From Dokdonella sp. (GTDB taxonomy: Bacteria; Pseudomonadota; Gammaproteobacteria; Xanthomonadales; Rhodanobacteraceae), in assembly GCA_023228465.1 (NCBI GenBank), contig JALOBC010000010.1, positions 1 to 64,000 on the forward strand: a stretch of DNA of 64,000 nt, read 5' to 3'. Positions 1 to 9,883 of the stretch are shown one piece after another. Made by a program: the position numbers and the translations under genes. A model generated the notes under the pieces. That model was not told the origin of the DNA. It saw only the letters and a list, made by a program, of their open reading frames with translations, and searched no databases. The first letter of the stretch is position 1. Each line of letters starts with the position of its first letter.

Positions 1-1119
1 GGGCAGGGTGTGCCTGCAGAAGTCCACGGATACCGGATACGGCACGCGCAGGCCCCAGAGCGCGGCCCAGGTCGGGCGGCCGCGTTCGAAGACCGATTCG
101 GGGAACACCACGCTGACGTCGAAGGCCGGGCTGCGCAGCGACCACAGTGCCCCCTTGGCATTGCGGAACACGGTGGGTTGGCTGATGGGCGTGCGCGTGA
201 TGATCTGGCGATAGACCGGATGGTCGTCGGCGGCATTCTCGTGCGGGATCATCACGGTCTGCTCGACGGAAATCGGTTCGATGCCGCTGAGGCTGCGGAA
301 GTGCTGCGCCATGGCCTGGCCATCGAAGTACTTGCCGGCCTTCTGGATGTGGGTGAAGCCGGCGTTCACCACCAGCCGCGCATGCGGGTGCTTGCCGAAG
401 GCGCGCTTCCACAGGTTGCGTGCCTGGTTGCGTTCGCGTGCATCGCCCACGGCGGCCGATTCATCTTCGTAGGCGATTACCCGGTAGCCGAGCCTGAGCG
501 CGGTGCGCACCATTTCGGCGTAGATCGGCTCCTCGGTGTAGAAACCCGAATCATCGGTCGGATAGCCACGCCGGGCGAGAGCGGTGTCGTCCTCGTAGAG
601 GGTTTCCGCGGCGAACGTGTCATAGCCGTCCCGGCGCAGGCTTTCCAGCATCTGCACGGTCAAGGTGCGGGTCAGCGCGATGTTGTGGTTTTCGTTGAAG
701 AAGATCGCCTGGCGTCCGTGCGCGAGGCGGGCGATGGCGGCTGCCGCGGGGGTCGGCTGGTAGCCCAGTTCGAGTGGCGCCGCGCTGTCGCCCTTTTCCG
801 CTGGCTGGGCGATCGAGAACATGCGCCGCGAGCCCTGGTAGTCGCCGACGAAGGTCTGGAACCAGGCCACGTACTGGTTGAAGATCAGGCGGAAGGCCAG
901 CGCGGGATCCTGTTCGCGCGCCTCGCGCATGTAGAGGTACTGCGCCAGCACGCCGGGGCGCTTGAGCGCCCGGGCCATGATCTCCTCGGACTTGGTCACC
1001 GCGGCGCGCTGCTGGGTGATGGCGATGGTGCCGGTCGGTGCGCGCGGCGGCTCGGCCGGCGCGGTGGGTGGCGATTGCGCGGCCAGCGCCAGGCTGGCGA
1101 GGGCGACGAGCTGGAACAT
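1..1119 (-). CDS. Secreted protein of unknown function, 3' end beyond window
   Basis: The frame starts at ATG 1119, two bases after the carbonic anhydrase stop, and runs off the left edge without a stop (373 codons visible). The N-terminus (MFQLVALASLALAAQ) looks like a short signal peptide. About 130 residues in there is a motif reading FFNENHNIALTR, followed by acidic and histidine-containing stretches (AAETLYEDD, VVNAGFTHIQKAGKYF). The ENH core and later GFTHI motif recall the ChaN/TIKI-type haem-uptake or peptidase fold, but this is only a resemblance. It is the last visible gene of the leftward asnS-headed run and may be co-transcribed with the anhydrase. Function is not assigned. Confidence 0.75.
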   Translation of the reverse strand, partial: MFQLVALASLALAAQSPPTAPAEPPRAPTGTIAITQQRAAVTKSEEIMARALKRPGVLAQYLYMREAREQDPALAFRLIFNQYVAWFQTFVGDYQGSRRMFSIAQPAEKGDSAAPLELGYQPTPAAAAIARLAHGRQAIFFNENHNIALTRTLTVQMLESLRRDGYDTFAAETLYEDDTALARRGYPTDDSGFYTEEPIYAEMVRTALRLGYRVIAYEDESAAVGDARERNQARNLWKRAFGKHPHARLVVNAGFTHIQKAGKYFDGQAMAQHFRSLSGIEPISVEQTVMIPHENAADDHPVYRQIITRTPISQPTVFRNAKGALWSLRSPAFDVSVVFPESVFERGRPTWAALWGLRVPYPVSVDFCRHTLP

Positions 1120-1121
1120 GG

Positions 1122-1802
1122 CTAGGATGCCCTGGCCATTCCCGGCGGCGCGGTTCCGGCGAGCAGGCGATCGAGCGCCGCGCGGCGGGCGGCGGCGAGG
1201 GTATCGGCATTGCGCACATCCAGGCCCAGGTCGCGCACCAGGCCATCGCCGAGGCCGTAGATCCAGCCGTGCACGCGCAAGGACTGGCCGCGCTCCCAGG
1301 CGTCGCGCACCACGGTCGAGCGGCATACGTTGACCGCCTGTTCGATCACGTTGAGCTCGCACAGGCGGGCCAGGCGTGCCGCGGGATCGGCCAGCGCTTC
1401 GAGCTGGTCATGGTGGCGGTTGCGCACGTCATCGACGTGGCGCAGCCAGTTGTCCACCAGGCCGTAGCGCTGGTTCTCGAGCACGGCGGTGACGCCGCCG
1501 CAGCCATAGTGGCCGACCACCAGGATATGCCGCACCTTGAGCACGTCCACCGCGAACTGGATGGTGCTGATCGCGTTGAGGTCGGTGTGCACGACCACGT
1601 TGGACACGTTGCGGTGCACGAACACCTCGCCCGGCGCCACGTCGATGATCTGGTTGGCCGGCACGCGCGAATCGGAGCAGCCGATCCACAGGTACTCCGG
1701 CGCCTGCTGCGCGGACAGGCGTTCGAAGAAGCCGGGATCGCGCGCGGTGAGCGCTTCGGACCAGGCGCGGTTGCGTTCAAGCAGGTGTTGGTAATCGGGC
1801 AT
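1122..1802 (-). CDS. can: Beta-class carbonic anhydrase
   Basis: A 226-residue protein that interconverts CO2 and bicarbonate in the cytoplasm. The zinc ligands and catalytic dyad of the beta class are all present: Cys42, Asp44 and Arg46 in GCSDSRVPAN, and His98 and Cys101 in VGHYGCGG. Length and architecture match the bacterial Can/CynT family. It lies 6 bp after the aldehyde dehydrogenase and 2 bp before the next gene, so it is probably expressed from the same long leftward transcript. The pairing with semialdehyde and SDR dehydrogenases has no obvious metabolic logic, so housekeeping bicarbonate supply is the safest reading. Confidence 0.95.
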   Translation of the reverse strand: MPDYQHLLERNRAWSEALTARDPGFFERLSAQQAPEYLWIGCSDSRVPANQIIDVAPGEVFVHRNVSNVVVHTDLNAISTIQFAVDVLKVRHILVVGHYGCGGVTAVLENQRYGLVDNWLRHVDDVRNRHHDQLEALADPAARLARLCELNVIEQAVNVCRSTVVRDAWERGQSLRVHGWIYGLGDGLVRDLGLDVRNADTLAAARRAALDRLLAGTAPPGMARAS

Positions 1803-1808
1803 GCGGGT

Positions 1809-3266
1809 CTACCTCGTTCGGATGCACACGTTCTTGGGTTCGGTGAAGAAGCGCAGCGCCTCGCTGCCGCCCTCGCGGCCCAGCCCGGAGGCCTTGGTGC
1901 CGCCAAAGGGGGTGCGCAGGTCGCGCAGCAGCCAGCAGTTGATCCACACGATGCCGAACTCGAGCGCGCCGGCCATGCGATGCGCGCGATCGAGGTCGCG
2001 GGTCCACAGCGAGGCGGCCAGGCCGTAACGGCTGTCATTGGCCAGCGCCAGTGCTTCGGCTTCCGAATCGAACGGGATCAGCGCGACCACCGGGCCGAAG
2101 ATTTCCTCCTGGTTGGTGGCGCAGGCATTGGACAGGCCTTCCAGCACCGTGGGCGCGACGAACCAGCCCTGCGCGCAGCGTCCCTCGAGCGCTACCGGCC
2201 CGCCGCCACACAGCACGCGCGCGCCTTCGCTGCGCGCGCGTTGGATGCAGCCGGTCACCTTGTCGAAATGCGCGCGCGACACCAGCGCACCGAGGTCGCT
2301 GGCCGGATCCTGTGGATCGCCCACGCGCAGTGCCGCCACGCGTTCCAGGTAGCGCGCCTTGAATTCGGCGTAGATCGCACGTTCGACCAGCAGGCGCGAG
2401 CCGCACAGGCAGATCTCGCCCTGGTTGGCGAAGCCCGAGCGCACGATGGTGTCGAGGTCGGCGTCGGCCAGATCGGCATCGGCGAACACGATGGCCGGGT
2501 TCTTGCCGCCCATTTCCAGCGATACCTTCCTGAACGATGGTGCGGCGGCGGTGGCGATGGCCGCGCCGGTGCGCGTGCTGCCGGTGAAGGAAATCGCCTT
2601 GATCGATGGGTGCTCGACAAGCGCCTGGCCGATGCCGGGTCCGCTGCCATGCACGATGTTGAGGACCCCGGGTGGAAAACCCGCTTCGATGGCCAGTTCA
2701 CCCAGCCGCGCGGCGCTGCAGGGCGTGATCTCCGAGGGCTTGGCGACCACCGTGTTGCCGGCCGCCAGCGCCGGGGCGATCTTCCAGGTGAACAGGTACA
2801 GCGGCAGGTTCCAGGGCGAGATGCAGCCGACCACGCCGAGCGGCTGGCGCAGCGTGTAGTTGAGCGTGCGCGTGTCGCCCATGTGCGCCTCGCTCGACCA
2901 TTGCGTGATGGCCTCGGCGAAGAAGCGCAGGTTGTCCACGGCCCGGGGAATGTCCAGGCTGCGCGCCAGCTTGACCGGCTTGCCGCAGTCGCGCGACTCC
3001 AGTGCCGCCAGGGCGTCCAGGTCGCGCTCCACGAGCCCGGCCAGGCGCTGCAGCAGGCGCGCGCGTGCGGCGACCGGCGTCGCCGCCCAGCCGGGGAAGG
3101 CGGCGCGAGCCGCGGCGACCGCGTCGGCGAGGTCGGTCGCATCCGAATCCGGACAGCGTGCAAAGACCTGGCCGGTAGCCGGCTCATGGACATCCAGGTA
3201 GCGACCGCCCGCGGGGGCGCGAAGCTCGCCGGCGATGAGGTTGGGGAGCGTGCCGGGGGCGTGCAT
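1809..3266 (-). CDS. Aldehyde dehydrogenase, (amino)muconic-semialdehyde type
   Basis: NAD(P)-dependent aldehyde dehydrogenase of about 485 residues. The catalytic cysteine is near residue 286 (NQGEICLCG), the general-base glutamate near 251 (LEMGGKNP) and the oxyanion asparagine near 153 (SPWNLP). The C-terminal motif GGTKASGLGREGG followed by TEPKNVCIR is typical of the ALDH8A1 / 2-hydroxymuconic and 2-aminomuconic semialdehyde dehydrogenase branch. A role in the kynurenine or another meta-cleavage pathway is therefore likely but not proven. The ATG at 3266 (MHAPGTLPNL) is preferred because it fits the family N-terminus; an upstream in-frame GTG at 3308 would add 14 residues. It follows the SDR gene at 65 bp. 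Confidence 0.88.
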   Translation of the reverse strand: MHAPGTLPNLIAGELRAPAGGRYLDVHEPATGQVFARCPDSDATDLADAVAAARAAFPGWAATPVAARARLLQRLAGLVERDLDALAALESRDCGKPVKLARSLDIPRAVDNLRFFAEAITQWSSEAHMGDTRTLNYTLRQPLGVVGCISPWNLPLYLFTWKIAPALAAGNTVVAKPSEITPCSAARLGELAIEAGFPPGVLNIVHGSGPGIGQALVEHPSIKAISFTGSTRTGAAIATAAAPSFRKVSLEMGGKNPAIVFADADLADADLDTIVRSGFANQGEICLCGSRLLVERAIYAEFKARYLERVAALRVGDPQDPASDLGALVSRAHFDKVTGCIQRARSEGARVLCGGGPVALEGRCAQGWFVAPTVLEGLSNACATNQEEIFGPVVALIPFDSEAEALALANDSRYGLAASLWTRDLDRAHRMAGALEFGIVWINCWLLRDLRTPFGGTKASGLGREGGSEALRFFTEPKNVCIRTR

Positions 3267-3331
3267 GGGCCAAGCATAATCCAATCGGCTGGTCGCGCCG
3301 AAGCCCACGTTGCCGGCGTCGAGGGGGCCGC

Positions 3332-4120
3332 CTACAGCGATTGCGTGCGCCCGCCGTCGACCGGTACGTTGATGCCGTTGACGTAGGCGGCAGCGGGCGA
3401 GGCGAGGAAGGCGATGACGTTGGCGATTTCGGCCGGTTGGGCGAATCGGCCGGCCGGCACCGCGGCGAGCATGGCCGCTTCGACTTCCGCGCGGCTCTTG
3501 CCGCCCACCCTGGCACGTTCGAGGATGATCTGTTCCAGGCGTTGGGTCTGCGTGTAACCGGGCAGCACGTTGTTGACCGTGATGCCGAACGCTGCAAGCT
3601 CGCCGGCGAGGGTCTTGGCCCAGCTCGCGGTCGCCCCGCGGATGGTGTTGGACACGCCGAGATTGCGGATGGGCTCCTTCACCGAGGTCGAGATGACGTT
3701 GATGATGCGCCCGTAGCCGGCGCCCTGCATGCCGGGAAGCACGGCCTGGACGATCACCTGCGCGGCGATCAGGTGTTGCGCGAACGCGTCCAGATAGGCC
3801 TGCGGCGCGGCGCTGTGTGCCAGCCCGCCGGGCGGACCGCCGGTGTTGTTGACGAAAATGTGCACGGGCGCGCTGTTGGCCGCCGCTTCGACCTTGCTGT
3901 GCAAAGCCGCGTGCGCCTGCATGTCCACGGCGATGCGCGCATGTTCCTGTGCGCCATGCGCCCTGGGCAGCGTCGCCAGGGCTGCATCGAGCGTCTCCGG
4001 CGAGCGGGCGAGCAGGGTGATGTCGGCACCCAGCGCAGCCAGGGCCTGGGCCGCGGCCAGGCCGATGCCCTGCGAGCCGCCGCAGACCAGGGCATGCTTG
4101 CCGGTCAGGTCGAGATTCAT
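3332..4120 (-). CDS. Short-chain dehydrogenase/reductase
   Basis: A 262-residue classical SDR. The cofactor motif CGGSQGIG sits near the N-terminus, followed by the NNTGG motif. Where the usual Ser-Tyr-Lys set is expected the sequence reads ISTSVKEPIRNLGVSNTIRG, so the usual catalytic tyrosine-lysine pair is not evident. This is a feature of the 3-oxoacyl reductase-like SDRs found beside muconate dehydrogenases. The ATG at 4120 overlaps the stop of the preceding gene by 4 bp (ATGA), which argues for translational coupling. Together with the downstream semialdehyde dehydrogenase it may act on an aromatic-ring cleavage product. The substrate is unknown. Confidence 0.85.
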   Translation of the reverse strand: MNLDLTGKHALVCGGSQGIGLAAAQALAALGADITLLARSPETLDAALATLPRAHGAQEHARIAVDMQAHAALHSKVEAAANSAPVHIFVNNTGGPPGGLAHSAAPQAYLDAFAQHLIAAQVIVQAVLPGMQGAGYGRIINVISTSVKEPIRNLGVSNTIRGATASWAKTLAGELAAFGITVNNVLPGYTQTQRLEQIILERARVGGKSRAEVEAAMLAAVPAGRFAQPAEIANVIAFLASPAAAYVNGINVPVDGGRTQSL

Positions 4121-4422
4121 GGCTTGATCCTGGCTGAGAGGGTGTGCGTCATGGCTGCGATGAGTTCCGCGTCGGTGTCCGCCACGGGCGGCTGGATCTG
4201 TTCGAGGTCGAAGCCCAGCTGCGCCGCGTCTTCGGCATCGAGGCCATCGAAGGCACGGAACTCGGCATCCAGCAGGGCCATGCGCGCGCTGGTGGCATCG
4301 TCGTAGCGGTGGGTGTGGCCGCTGGCATCGAGGACTTCGGCGACGCCCTCCTCGAGCACGCGCAGGCGTGCCCAGACCAGGGTGTCGCCGAGACTGGCCA
4401 GCCACCATTGCGCGGCATTCAT
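4117..4422 (-). CDS. Small conserved-looking hypothetical protein
   Basis: A 101-residue acidic, soluble protein (MNAAQWWLASLGDTLVWARL at the N-terminus). It has no signal peptide, membrane segment or recognisable catalytic motif. It overlaps both neighbours by 4 bp (ATGA at each end), so it is almost certainly translated as part of the asnS-headed operon. I do not recognise the family. Confidence 0.75.
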   Translation of the reverse strand: MNAAQWWLASLGDTLVWARLRVLEEGVAEVLDASGHTHRYDDATSARMALLDAEFRAFDGLDAEDAAQLGFDLEQIQPPVADTDAELIAAMTHTLSARIKP

Positions 4423-4742
4423 GCGCCGCCGTCCATGAAGGAGATGAGCTTGGAGATGATCACGGTCACGCCGCCGGCGACGATCACCCAGGCGCCGATG
4501 CTGGCGAGCACGGCCACGGCGTTGAGCTGGCGGTCGGCCAGGCGCCGGTAGCGCGCGCCGAGATACCAGCCCAAGGCGCGCGGCGAGAACAGGAAGCCCC
4601 CCAGCCATCTGCGTTCGGCCGGATGATGGTCGCGCAGGTGCACCGCCACCAGCATCCAGGTCATGATGTAGGCGGTCAGACCGGCGACGATCATGCCCAG
4701 GCCGCTGACGAGCAGGAATTCACGTACCGCAAGCAGGGGCAT
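4419..4742 (-). CDS. Small inner-membrane protein
   Basis: A 107-residue protein with two or three hydrophobic spans: residues about 7-35 (LVSGLGMIVAGLTAYIMTWM) and about 75-98 (AVLASIGAWVIVAGGVTVII). A charged loop containing HLRDHHPAERR lies between them. It begins 2 bp after the asnS stop and overlaps the next gene by 4 bp, so it is part of the operon. No family was recognised. Confidence 0.75.
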   Translation of the reverse strand: MPLLAVREFLLVSGLGMIVAGLTAYIMTWMLVAVHLRDHHPAERRWLGGFLFSPRALGWYLGARYRRLADRQLNAVAVLASIGAWVIVAGGVTVIISKLISFMDGGA

Positions 4743-4744
4743 GC

Positions 4745-6175
<1,431 letters not shown>

Positions 6176-6261
6176 GACTCGGGAGCTCCAGTGCGGGGGC
6201 GCCAGGTCCGCGCGGACGGCGCAAGCCGGCGATGATAGCCCAAGCCGGCGCCGGGTCGGGG

Positions 6262-6267
6262 TACAAT
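6262..6267 (+). promoter_or_regulatory. Candidate -10 element of iscA
   Basis: TACAAT matches the sigma70 -10 consensus at 5 of 6 positions and lies 30 bp before the iscA start. No convincing -35 is visible at the usual distance. Confidence 0.4.
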
Positions 6268-6297
6268 GGGGCACGTTCCCAGACCATTTCGCGATCC

Positions 6298-6633
6298 ATG
6301 GCCATCCAGTTGACTACGGCTGCGCGCGAGCGCATGCAGGATTTCCTGGCCCGCAATCCCGCGGCCATCGGCGTGCGCTTCGGCATCAAGTCCTCGGGCT
6401 GCTCGGGCTTTGGCTATACCGTCGATATTGCCGATGCGGTCGGTGCCGACGATACCGTGTTCGAGCAGGACGGATTCCAGGTCCTCATCGACCGCAAGGC
6501 CTTGCCGTTCGTGGACGGCACCGAGATCGACTTCGAGCGCCAGGGCCTCAATTCCGCTTTCGTGTTCCGCAATCCGAATGCCACCGGTGCCTGCGGCTGC
6601 GGCAGCAGCTTCACGGTGGAGCACACGGCCTGA
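6298..6633 (+). CDS. iscA: A-type iron-sulfur carrier, IscA-like
   Basis: A 111-residue HesB/IscA-family protein that delivers iron or Fe-S clusters to apoproteins. The three conserved cysteines are present, one in SSGCSGFGY and two in the C-terminal ACGCGSSF motif. The middle of the protein ([18 protein letters not shown]) resembles IscA more than ErpA or SufA. No other isc genes are adjacent; it stands alone, divergent from asnS and upstream of the ribosomal operon. Confidence 0.9.
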   Translation: MAIQLTTAARERMQDFLARNPAAIGVRFGIKSSGCSGFGYTVDIADAVGADDTVFEQDGFQVLIDRKALPFVDGTEIDFERQGLNSAFVFRNPNATGACGCGSSFTVEHTA

Positions 6634-6699
6634 GCCCCCGCGCTGCGGGAGGCCTGCAGCAGAGCCCGCGCGCAGCGGCGCGCATCTCGCCGCTGCCGC

Positions 6700-6729
6700 T
6701 TGTGCCAATTCGCTGATCCGGCGTACAAT
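6700..6729 (+). promoter_or_regulatory. Candidate sigma70 promoter of rpsF operon
   Basis: TTGTGC (6700-6705) and TACAAT (6724-6729) are separated by 18 bp. They would start a leader of roughly 110 nt before rpsF. Confidence 0.5.
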
Positions 6730-6795
6730 TCGCGCCCCCCGTTTTCCCGGCTGCAGCGCCTGCCGGAGGGCGCGGGCCTTGCCTCACCGTTGCAC

Positions 6796-6822
6796 GGGAG
6801 GCTGCCGCGCGGAAATTCCTCC
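6796..6822 (+). promoter_or_regulatory. Candidate S6:S18 autoregulatory leader hairpin
   Basis: GGAGG (6797-6801) can pair with CCTCC (6818-6822), enclosing a 16-nt segment that contains CCG and CGG triplets. It lies 25 nt upstream of the rpsF start codon. In many bacteria the S6:S18 complex binds a leader hairpin with a CCG-containing loop mimicking 16S helix 22. Position and composition fit, but the structure has not been modelled. Confidence 0.4.
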
Positions 6823-6847
6823 GCCCGGTACCCACAAGGAGTCATCC

Positions 6848-7315
6848 ATGCGTCATTATGAAGTCGTGTTCCTGGTCCACCCGGACCAGAGTGAGCAGGT
6901 GCCCGGCATGATCGAGCGCTACAAGGCGCTGATCGAGGGCGATGGCGGTGCGACCCACCGTGTCGAGGACTGGGGGCGTCGCCAGCTTGCCTATCCGATC
7001 CAGCACCTGGCCAAGGCCCACTACGTGCTGATGAACATCGAGTGCAGCCAGACGGCACTGGGCGAGCTCGAATCCGGCTTCCGCTTCAATGATGCGGTGC
7101 TGCGCCACCTGATCATGAAGCGTGACGATGCGGTGACCGAGATGTCACCGATCATGAAGAACAAGGACGACAAGGGCGATCGCCGGCGTCGCGACGACGA
7201 GGGCATCGGCAGCGGCGATGACGAAGACCGTCCGCGCCGCAGCTCGCGCGAGTCTCGCGAAGAGACCGACGAGCCCGCCGAATCCGCCGAGCCGGCAGCC
7301 GACGAAGCCAACTGA
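6848..7315 (+). CDS. rpsF: 30S ribosomal protein S6
   Basis: The first about 95 residues are a standard S6 fold ([20 protein letters not shown], later GRRQLAYPI and the [12 protein letters not shown] segment). S6 binds S18 on the small-subunit platform. The remaining about 55 residues form a very hydrophilic tail of alternating basic and acidic clusters ([12 protein letters not shown], then [18 protein letters not shown]), making the protein 155 residues long. In enterobacteria S6 carries a tail of glutamates added by RimK; here a long acidic tail is encoded. It is first in an operon with rpsR and rplI. Confidence 0.97.
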   Translation: MRHYEVVFLVHPDQSEQVPGMIERYKALIEGDGGATHRVEDWGRRQLAYPIQHLAKAHYVLMNIECSQTALGELESGFRFNDAVLRHLIMKRDDAVTEMSPIMKNKDDKGDRRRRDDEGIGSGDDEDRPRRSSRESREETDEPAESAEPAADEAN

Positions 7316-7335
7316 TCGCCCATCGGAGACAAGCC

Positions 7336-7560
7336 ATGTCCAAGTTCTTTCGCCGCAAGAAGTTCTGCCGTTTCACCGCCGAGGGCATCACCGAGATCGA
7401 CTACAAGGATCTCAACATGCTGCGCCAGTACATCGGCGAAACCGGCAAGATCGTGCCCAGCCGCATCACCGGCACCAAGGCGCGATACCAGCGCCAGCTG
7501 GCGAGTGCCGTCGAGCACGCGCGCTTCCTGGCATTGCTCCCCTACAGCGACGCCCACTGA
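7336..7560 (+). CDS. rpsR: 30S ribosomal protein S18
   Basis: A 74-residue protein with the S18 signature FRRKKFCRF at the N-terminus and [13 protein letters not shown], then [13 protein letters not shown], in the middle. It is the assembly partner of S6 on the 30S platform. It lies 20 bp downstream of rpsF in the same operon. Confidence 0.97.
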   Translation: MSKFFRRKKFCRFTAEGITEIDYKDLNMLRQYIGETGKIVPSRITGTKARYQRQLASAVEHARFLALLPYSDAH

Positions 7561-7564
7561 GAAT

Positions 7565-7593
7565 CGCGGGGTCGCGCGTTGCGCGGCCCCGCG
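7565..7593 (+). other. GC-rich inverted repeat between rpsR and rplI
   Basis: CGCGGGG (7565-7571) pairs with CCCCGCG (7587-7593) around a GC-rich inner stem and a GTT loop. It is placed just after the rpsR stop and has no T-tract, so it may be an mRNA-processing or partial attenuation hairpin rather than a full terminator. Confidence 0.45.
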
Positions 7594-7706
7594 CCTGCCT
7601 CCGCCGGGAAGGAAGATGCGCGGAATCAGCCGGTTCCCCGCACGTCCCGACCATTCGGACAACGCAAGCTGCGTCGGCCCGCCGGCGCTAACGAAGAGGA
7701 ATCACC

Positions 7707-8156
7707 ATGGAACTCATCCTGCTGCAGAACGTGAAGAACCTTGGAAGCCTTGGCGACAAGGTCAAGGTCAAGCCCGGTTACGGCCGCAACTACCTGGTGC
7801 CGCAGGGCATGGCGGTGACGGCCACGGCCACGAATCTCGCCGAGTTCGAGCAGCGCCGGGCCGAGTACGAGGAAAAGGCGCGCCAGCGCCTGGCCGGTGC
7901 CGATGCGCGCCGCGCCCAGTTCGAGGGGGCGTCGATCACCATCAATGCCAATGCCAGCCCCGAGGGCAAGCTGTTCGGCTCGGTCGGCCCGCGCGACATC
8001 GCCGAAGCCTTCACCGCCGCCGGGCGCGCGCTGGACAAGCGTGAGGTGCTGATGCCGGACGGCCCGCTGCGCCAGATCGGCGAATACGAGATCCAGGTGC
8101 GCCTGCACACGGATGTCGAGTCCACGGTCAAGGTGGTGGTTGCTGCCGAGCACTGA
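7707..8156 (+). CDS. rplI: 50S ribosomal protein L9
   Basis: A 149-residue protein with the L9 N-domain ([26 protein letters not shown]) that binds 23S rRNA. A long connecting helix and a C-terminal domain ([14 protein letters not shown]) follow. It is preceded by a strong ribosome-binding site (AAGAGGAATCACC). It is third in the S6-S18-L9 cluster that precedes dnaB throughout the gammaproteobacteria. Confidence 0.97.
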   Translation: MELILLQNVKNLGSLGDKVKVKPGYGRNYLVPQGMAVTATATNLAEFEQRRAEYEEKARQRLAGADARRAQFEGASITINANASPEGKLFGSVGPRDIAEAFTAAGRALDKREVLMPDGPLRQIGEYEIQVRLHTDVESTVKVVVAAEH

Positions 8157-8195
8157 CCCGCTGCGTGCCCGCACGGGCGCGCCGCACGAGTCGTC

Positions 8196-8223
8196 CGGAC
8201 GGGCGCCCCAGGGCGCCCGTCCG
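8196..8223 (+). terminator. Perfect 13-bp hairpin after rplI
   Basis: CGGACGGGCGCCC (8196-8208) is perfectly complementary to 8211-8223 across a two-base gap. It ends the ribosomal operon about 40 bp after rplI. It has no T-run, so it may act as a pause or 3'-protecting structure rather than a canonical intrinsic terminator. Confidence 0.55.
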
Positions 8224-8290
8224 CGTCTGCGGGCCCGGTTTGTACACATCCTGTCCACAGGTCTCTCCACGCTTGTCCACCAGGTTGTGC

Positions 8291-8307
8291 GTCGCAGGAT
8301 TTGCGAC
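8291..8307. repeat. Inverted repeat upstream of dnaB
   Basis: GTCGCA and TGCGAC flank GGATT. The 13-base core CGCAGGATTTGCG recurs exactly inside a larger hairpin at 29041-29077. Two DnaA-box-like strings (TGTCCACAG near 8253 and TTGTCCACC near 8274) lie just upstream. A -10-like TAGTAT at 8315-8320 follows, 33 bp before dnaB. Confidence 0.35.
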
Positions 8308-8352
8308 GGCGTTCTAGTATTCCTGTGCCCTCCGTTTCGCCCACCGTGAGCC

Positions 8353-9741
8353 ATGCTTCCGCAGCCTGAACGCAAACCCGCCGGCAACGTCGAAGCCCTG
8401 CGCGTCCCCCCGCATTCGATCGAGGCCGAGCAGGCCGTGCTCGGCGGCCTGATGCTGGCCCCGGAAGCCTGGGATCGCATCGCCGACCAGCTCGGCGAGG
8501 ACGATTTCTATCGCCGCGACCACCGGCTCATCTTCCGCGCCATCAGCGAACTGGCGCAGAAGGGCATGCCCTGCGATGCGGTGACGCTGGGCGACTGGTT
8601 CGAGGCCCAGGACCTGGCCGAGATGGTCGGCGGCTCGAGCTATGTGATCGAACTGGCCAACTCGACGCCGAGTGCGGCGAACATCCTCGCCTATGCCGGC
8701 ATCGTGCGTGACAAGTCGGTGCTGCGCCAGCTCATCGACACCGGCACCGAGATCGTCGGCGACGGCTTCGCGCCGGAGGGCCGCTCGACCCAGGAAATCC
8801 TCGAATCGGCCGAGCAACGGGTGTTCCGCATCGCCGAATCGGGCGCGCGCGGGCGCAAGGGTTTCGTGCCGATGAAGGTCGCGGTCAAGGAAGCCTTCGA
8901 CATCTTGCACCAGCGCTACGAAAACCGCGGCAGCATCACCGGGCTGCCGACCGGCTTCACCGACCTCGACGAGATGACCGCCGGCCTGCAGCCGTCCGAC
9001 CTGATCATCGTTGCCGCCCGGCCATCGATGGGCAAGACCGCCCTGTCGGTGAACATGGCCGAGTACGCGGCGCTCAAGACGAAGAAGGCGGTGGCGATCT
9101 TCTCGATGGAAATGTCGGCCTCGCAGCTCGCCTTCCGTCTGATGTCCTCGCTGGGCCGCATCAACCAGCAGCACCTGCGCACCGGCGACCTGGCCGAGGA
9201 GGAATGGCCGCGCGTTTCCAGTGCGATCTCCCTGCTCAGCGAGGCGAAGATCTTCATCGACGACACGCCTGCGCTGTCGCCGGTGGAATTGCGCGCACGC
9301 GCGCGCCGCCTCAAGCGCGAACACGACCTGGGCCTGATCGTCATCGACTACCTGCAGCTCATGGCGGTGCCCGGCAGCAAGGAGAACCGCGCCACCGAGA
9401 TCTCCGAAATCTCGCGCAGCCTCAAGGCGCTGGCCAAGGAGCTCAACGTGCCGGTCATCGCGCTGTCCCAGCTCAACCGCTCGCTCGAGCAGCGCACCGA
9501 CAAGCGGCCGGTGATGAGCGACCTGCGCGAGTCGGGCGCGATCGAGCAGGATGCCGACGTGATCCTGTTCATCTACCGCGAAGAGGTGTACGACAAGGAC
9601 TCGCCCAAGAAGGGCACCGCCGAAATCATCATCGGCAAGCAGCGCAACGGCCCGATCGGTTCGATCACGCTGGCCTTCCTCGGCGAGTACACCAAGTTCG
9701 AGAACTTCACCGGCGGCGACTACTCGGGTGCGTTCGAATGA
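8353..9741 (+). CDS. dnaB: Replicative DNA helicase
   Basis: A 462-residue DnaB. The N-terminal primase-interaction domain (PHSIEAEQAVLGGLM) is followed by a RecA-like motor with Walker A (ARPSMGKTAL), Walker B (LIVIDYLQLM) and the arginine-finger region. It forms the hexameric ring that unwinds the replication fork. No intein interrupts the ATPase domain. It is preceded by a weak ribosome-binding site and its own upstream region, apart from the ribosomal operon. Confidence 0.98.
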   Translation: MLPQPERKPAGNVEALRVPPHSIEAEQAVLGGLMLAPEAWDRIADQLGEDDFYRRDHRLIFRAISELAQKGMPCDAVTLGDWFEAQDLAEMVGGSSYVIELANSTPSAANILAYAGIVRDKSVLRQLIDTGTEIVGDGFAPEGRSTQEILESAEQRVFRIAESGARGRKGFVPMKVAVKEAFDILHQRYENRGSITGLPTGFTDLDEMTAGLQPSDLIIVAARPSMGKTALSVNMAEYAALKTKKAVAIFSMEMSASQLAFRLMSSLGRINQQHLRTGDLAEEEWPRVSSAISLLSEAKIFIDDTPALSPVELRARARRLKREHDLGLIVIDYLQLMAVPGSKENRATEISEISRSLKALAKELNVPVIALSQLNRSLEQRTDKRPVMSDLRESGAIEQDADVILFIYREEVYDKDSPKKGTAEIIIGKQRNGPIGSITLAFLGEYTKFENFTGGDYSGAFE

Positions 9742-9883
9742 GCAGGACGCCGGGCGTCGAATCGGCGGTCGGGATCATGCACCGCGCCGCGCGCCGTGCC
9801 TGGCAGTTGGCGCGGGAGGCCCGCTTCGACGGCGCATTGCCCGCCTCTGACCGTTCTCTGCGACATTCCGTTGCGCTTCCCTA

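Noticed and set aside
1038..3386. Long plus-strand open frame opposite carbonic anhydrase and aldehyde dehydrogenase
   Set aside because: It is antisense to genes with intact catalytic motifs; long shadow frames are expected at this GC content.
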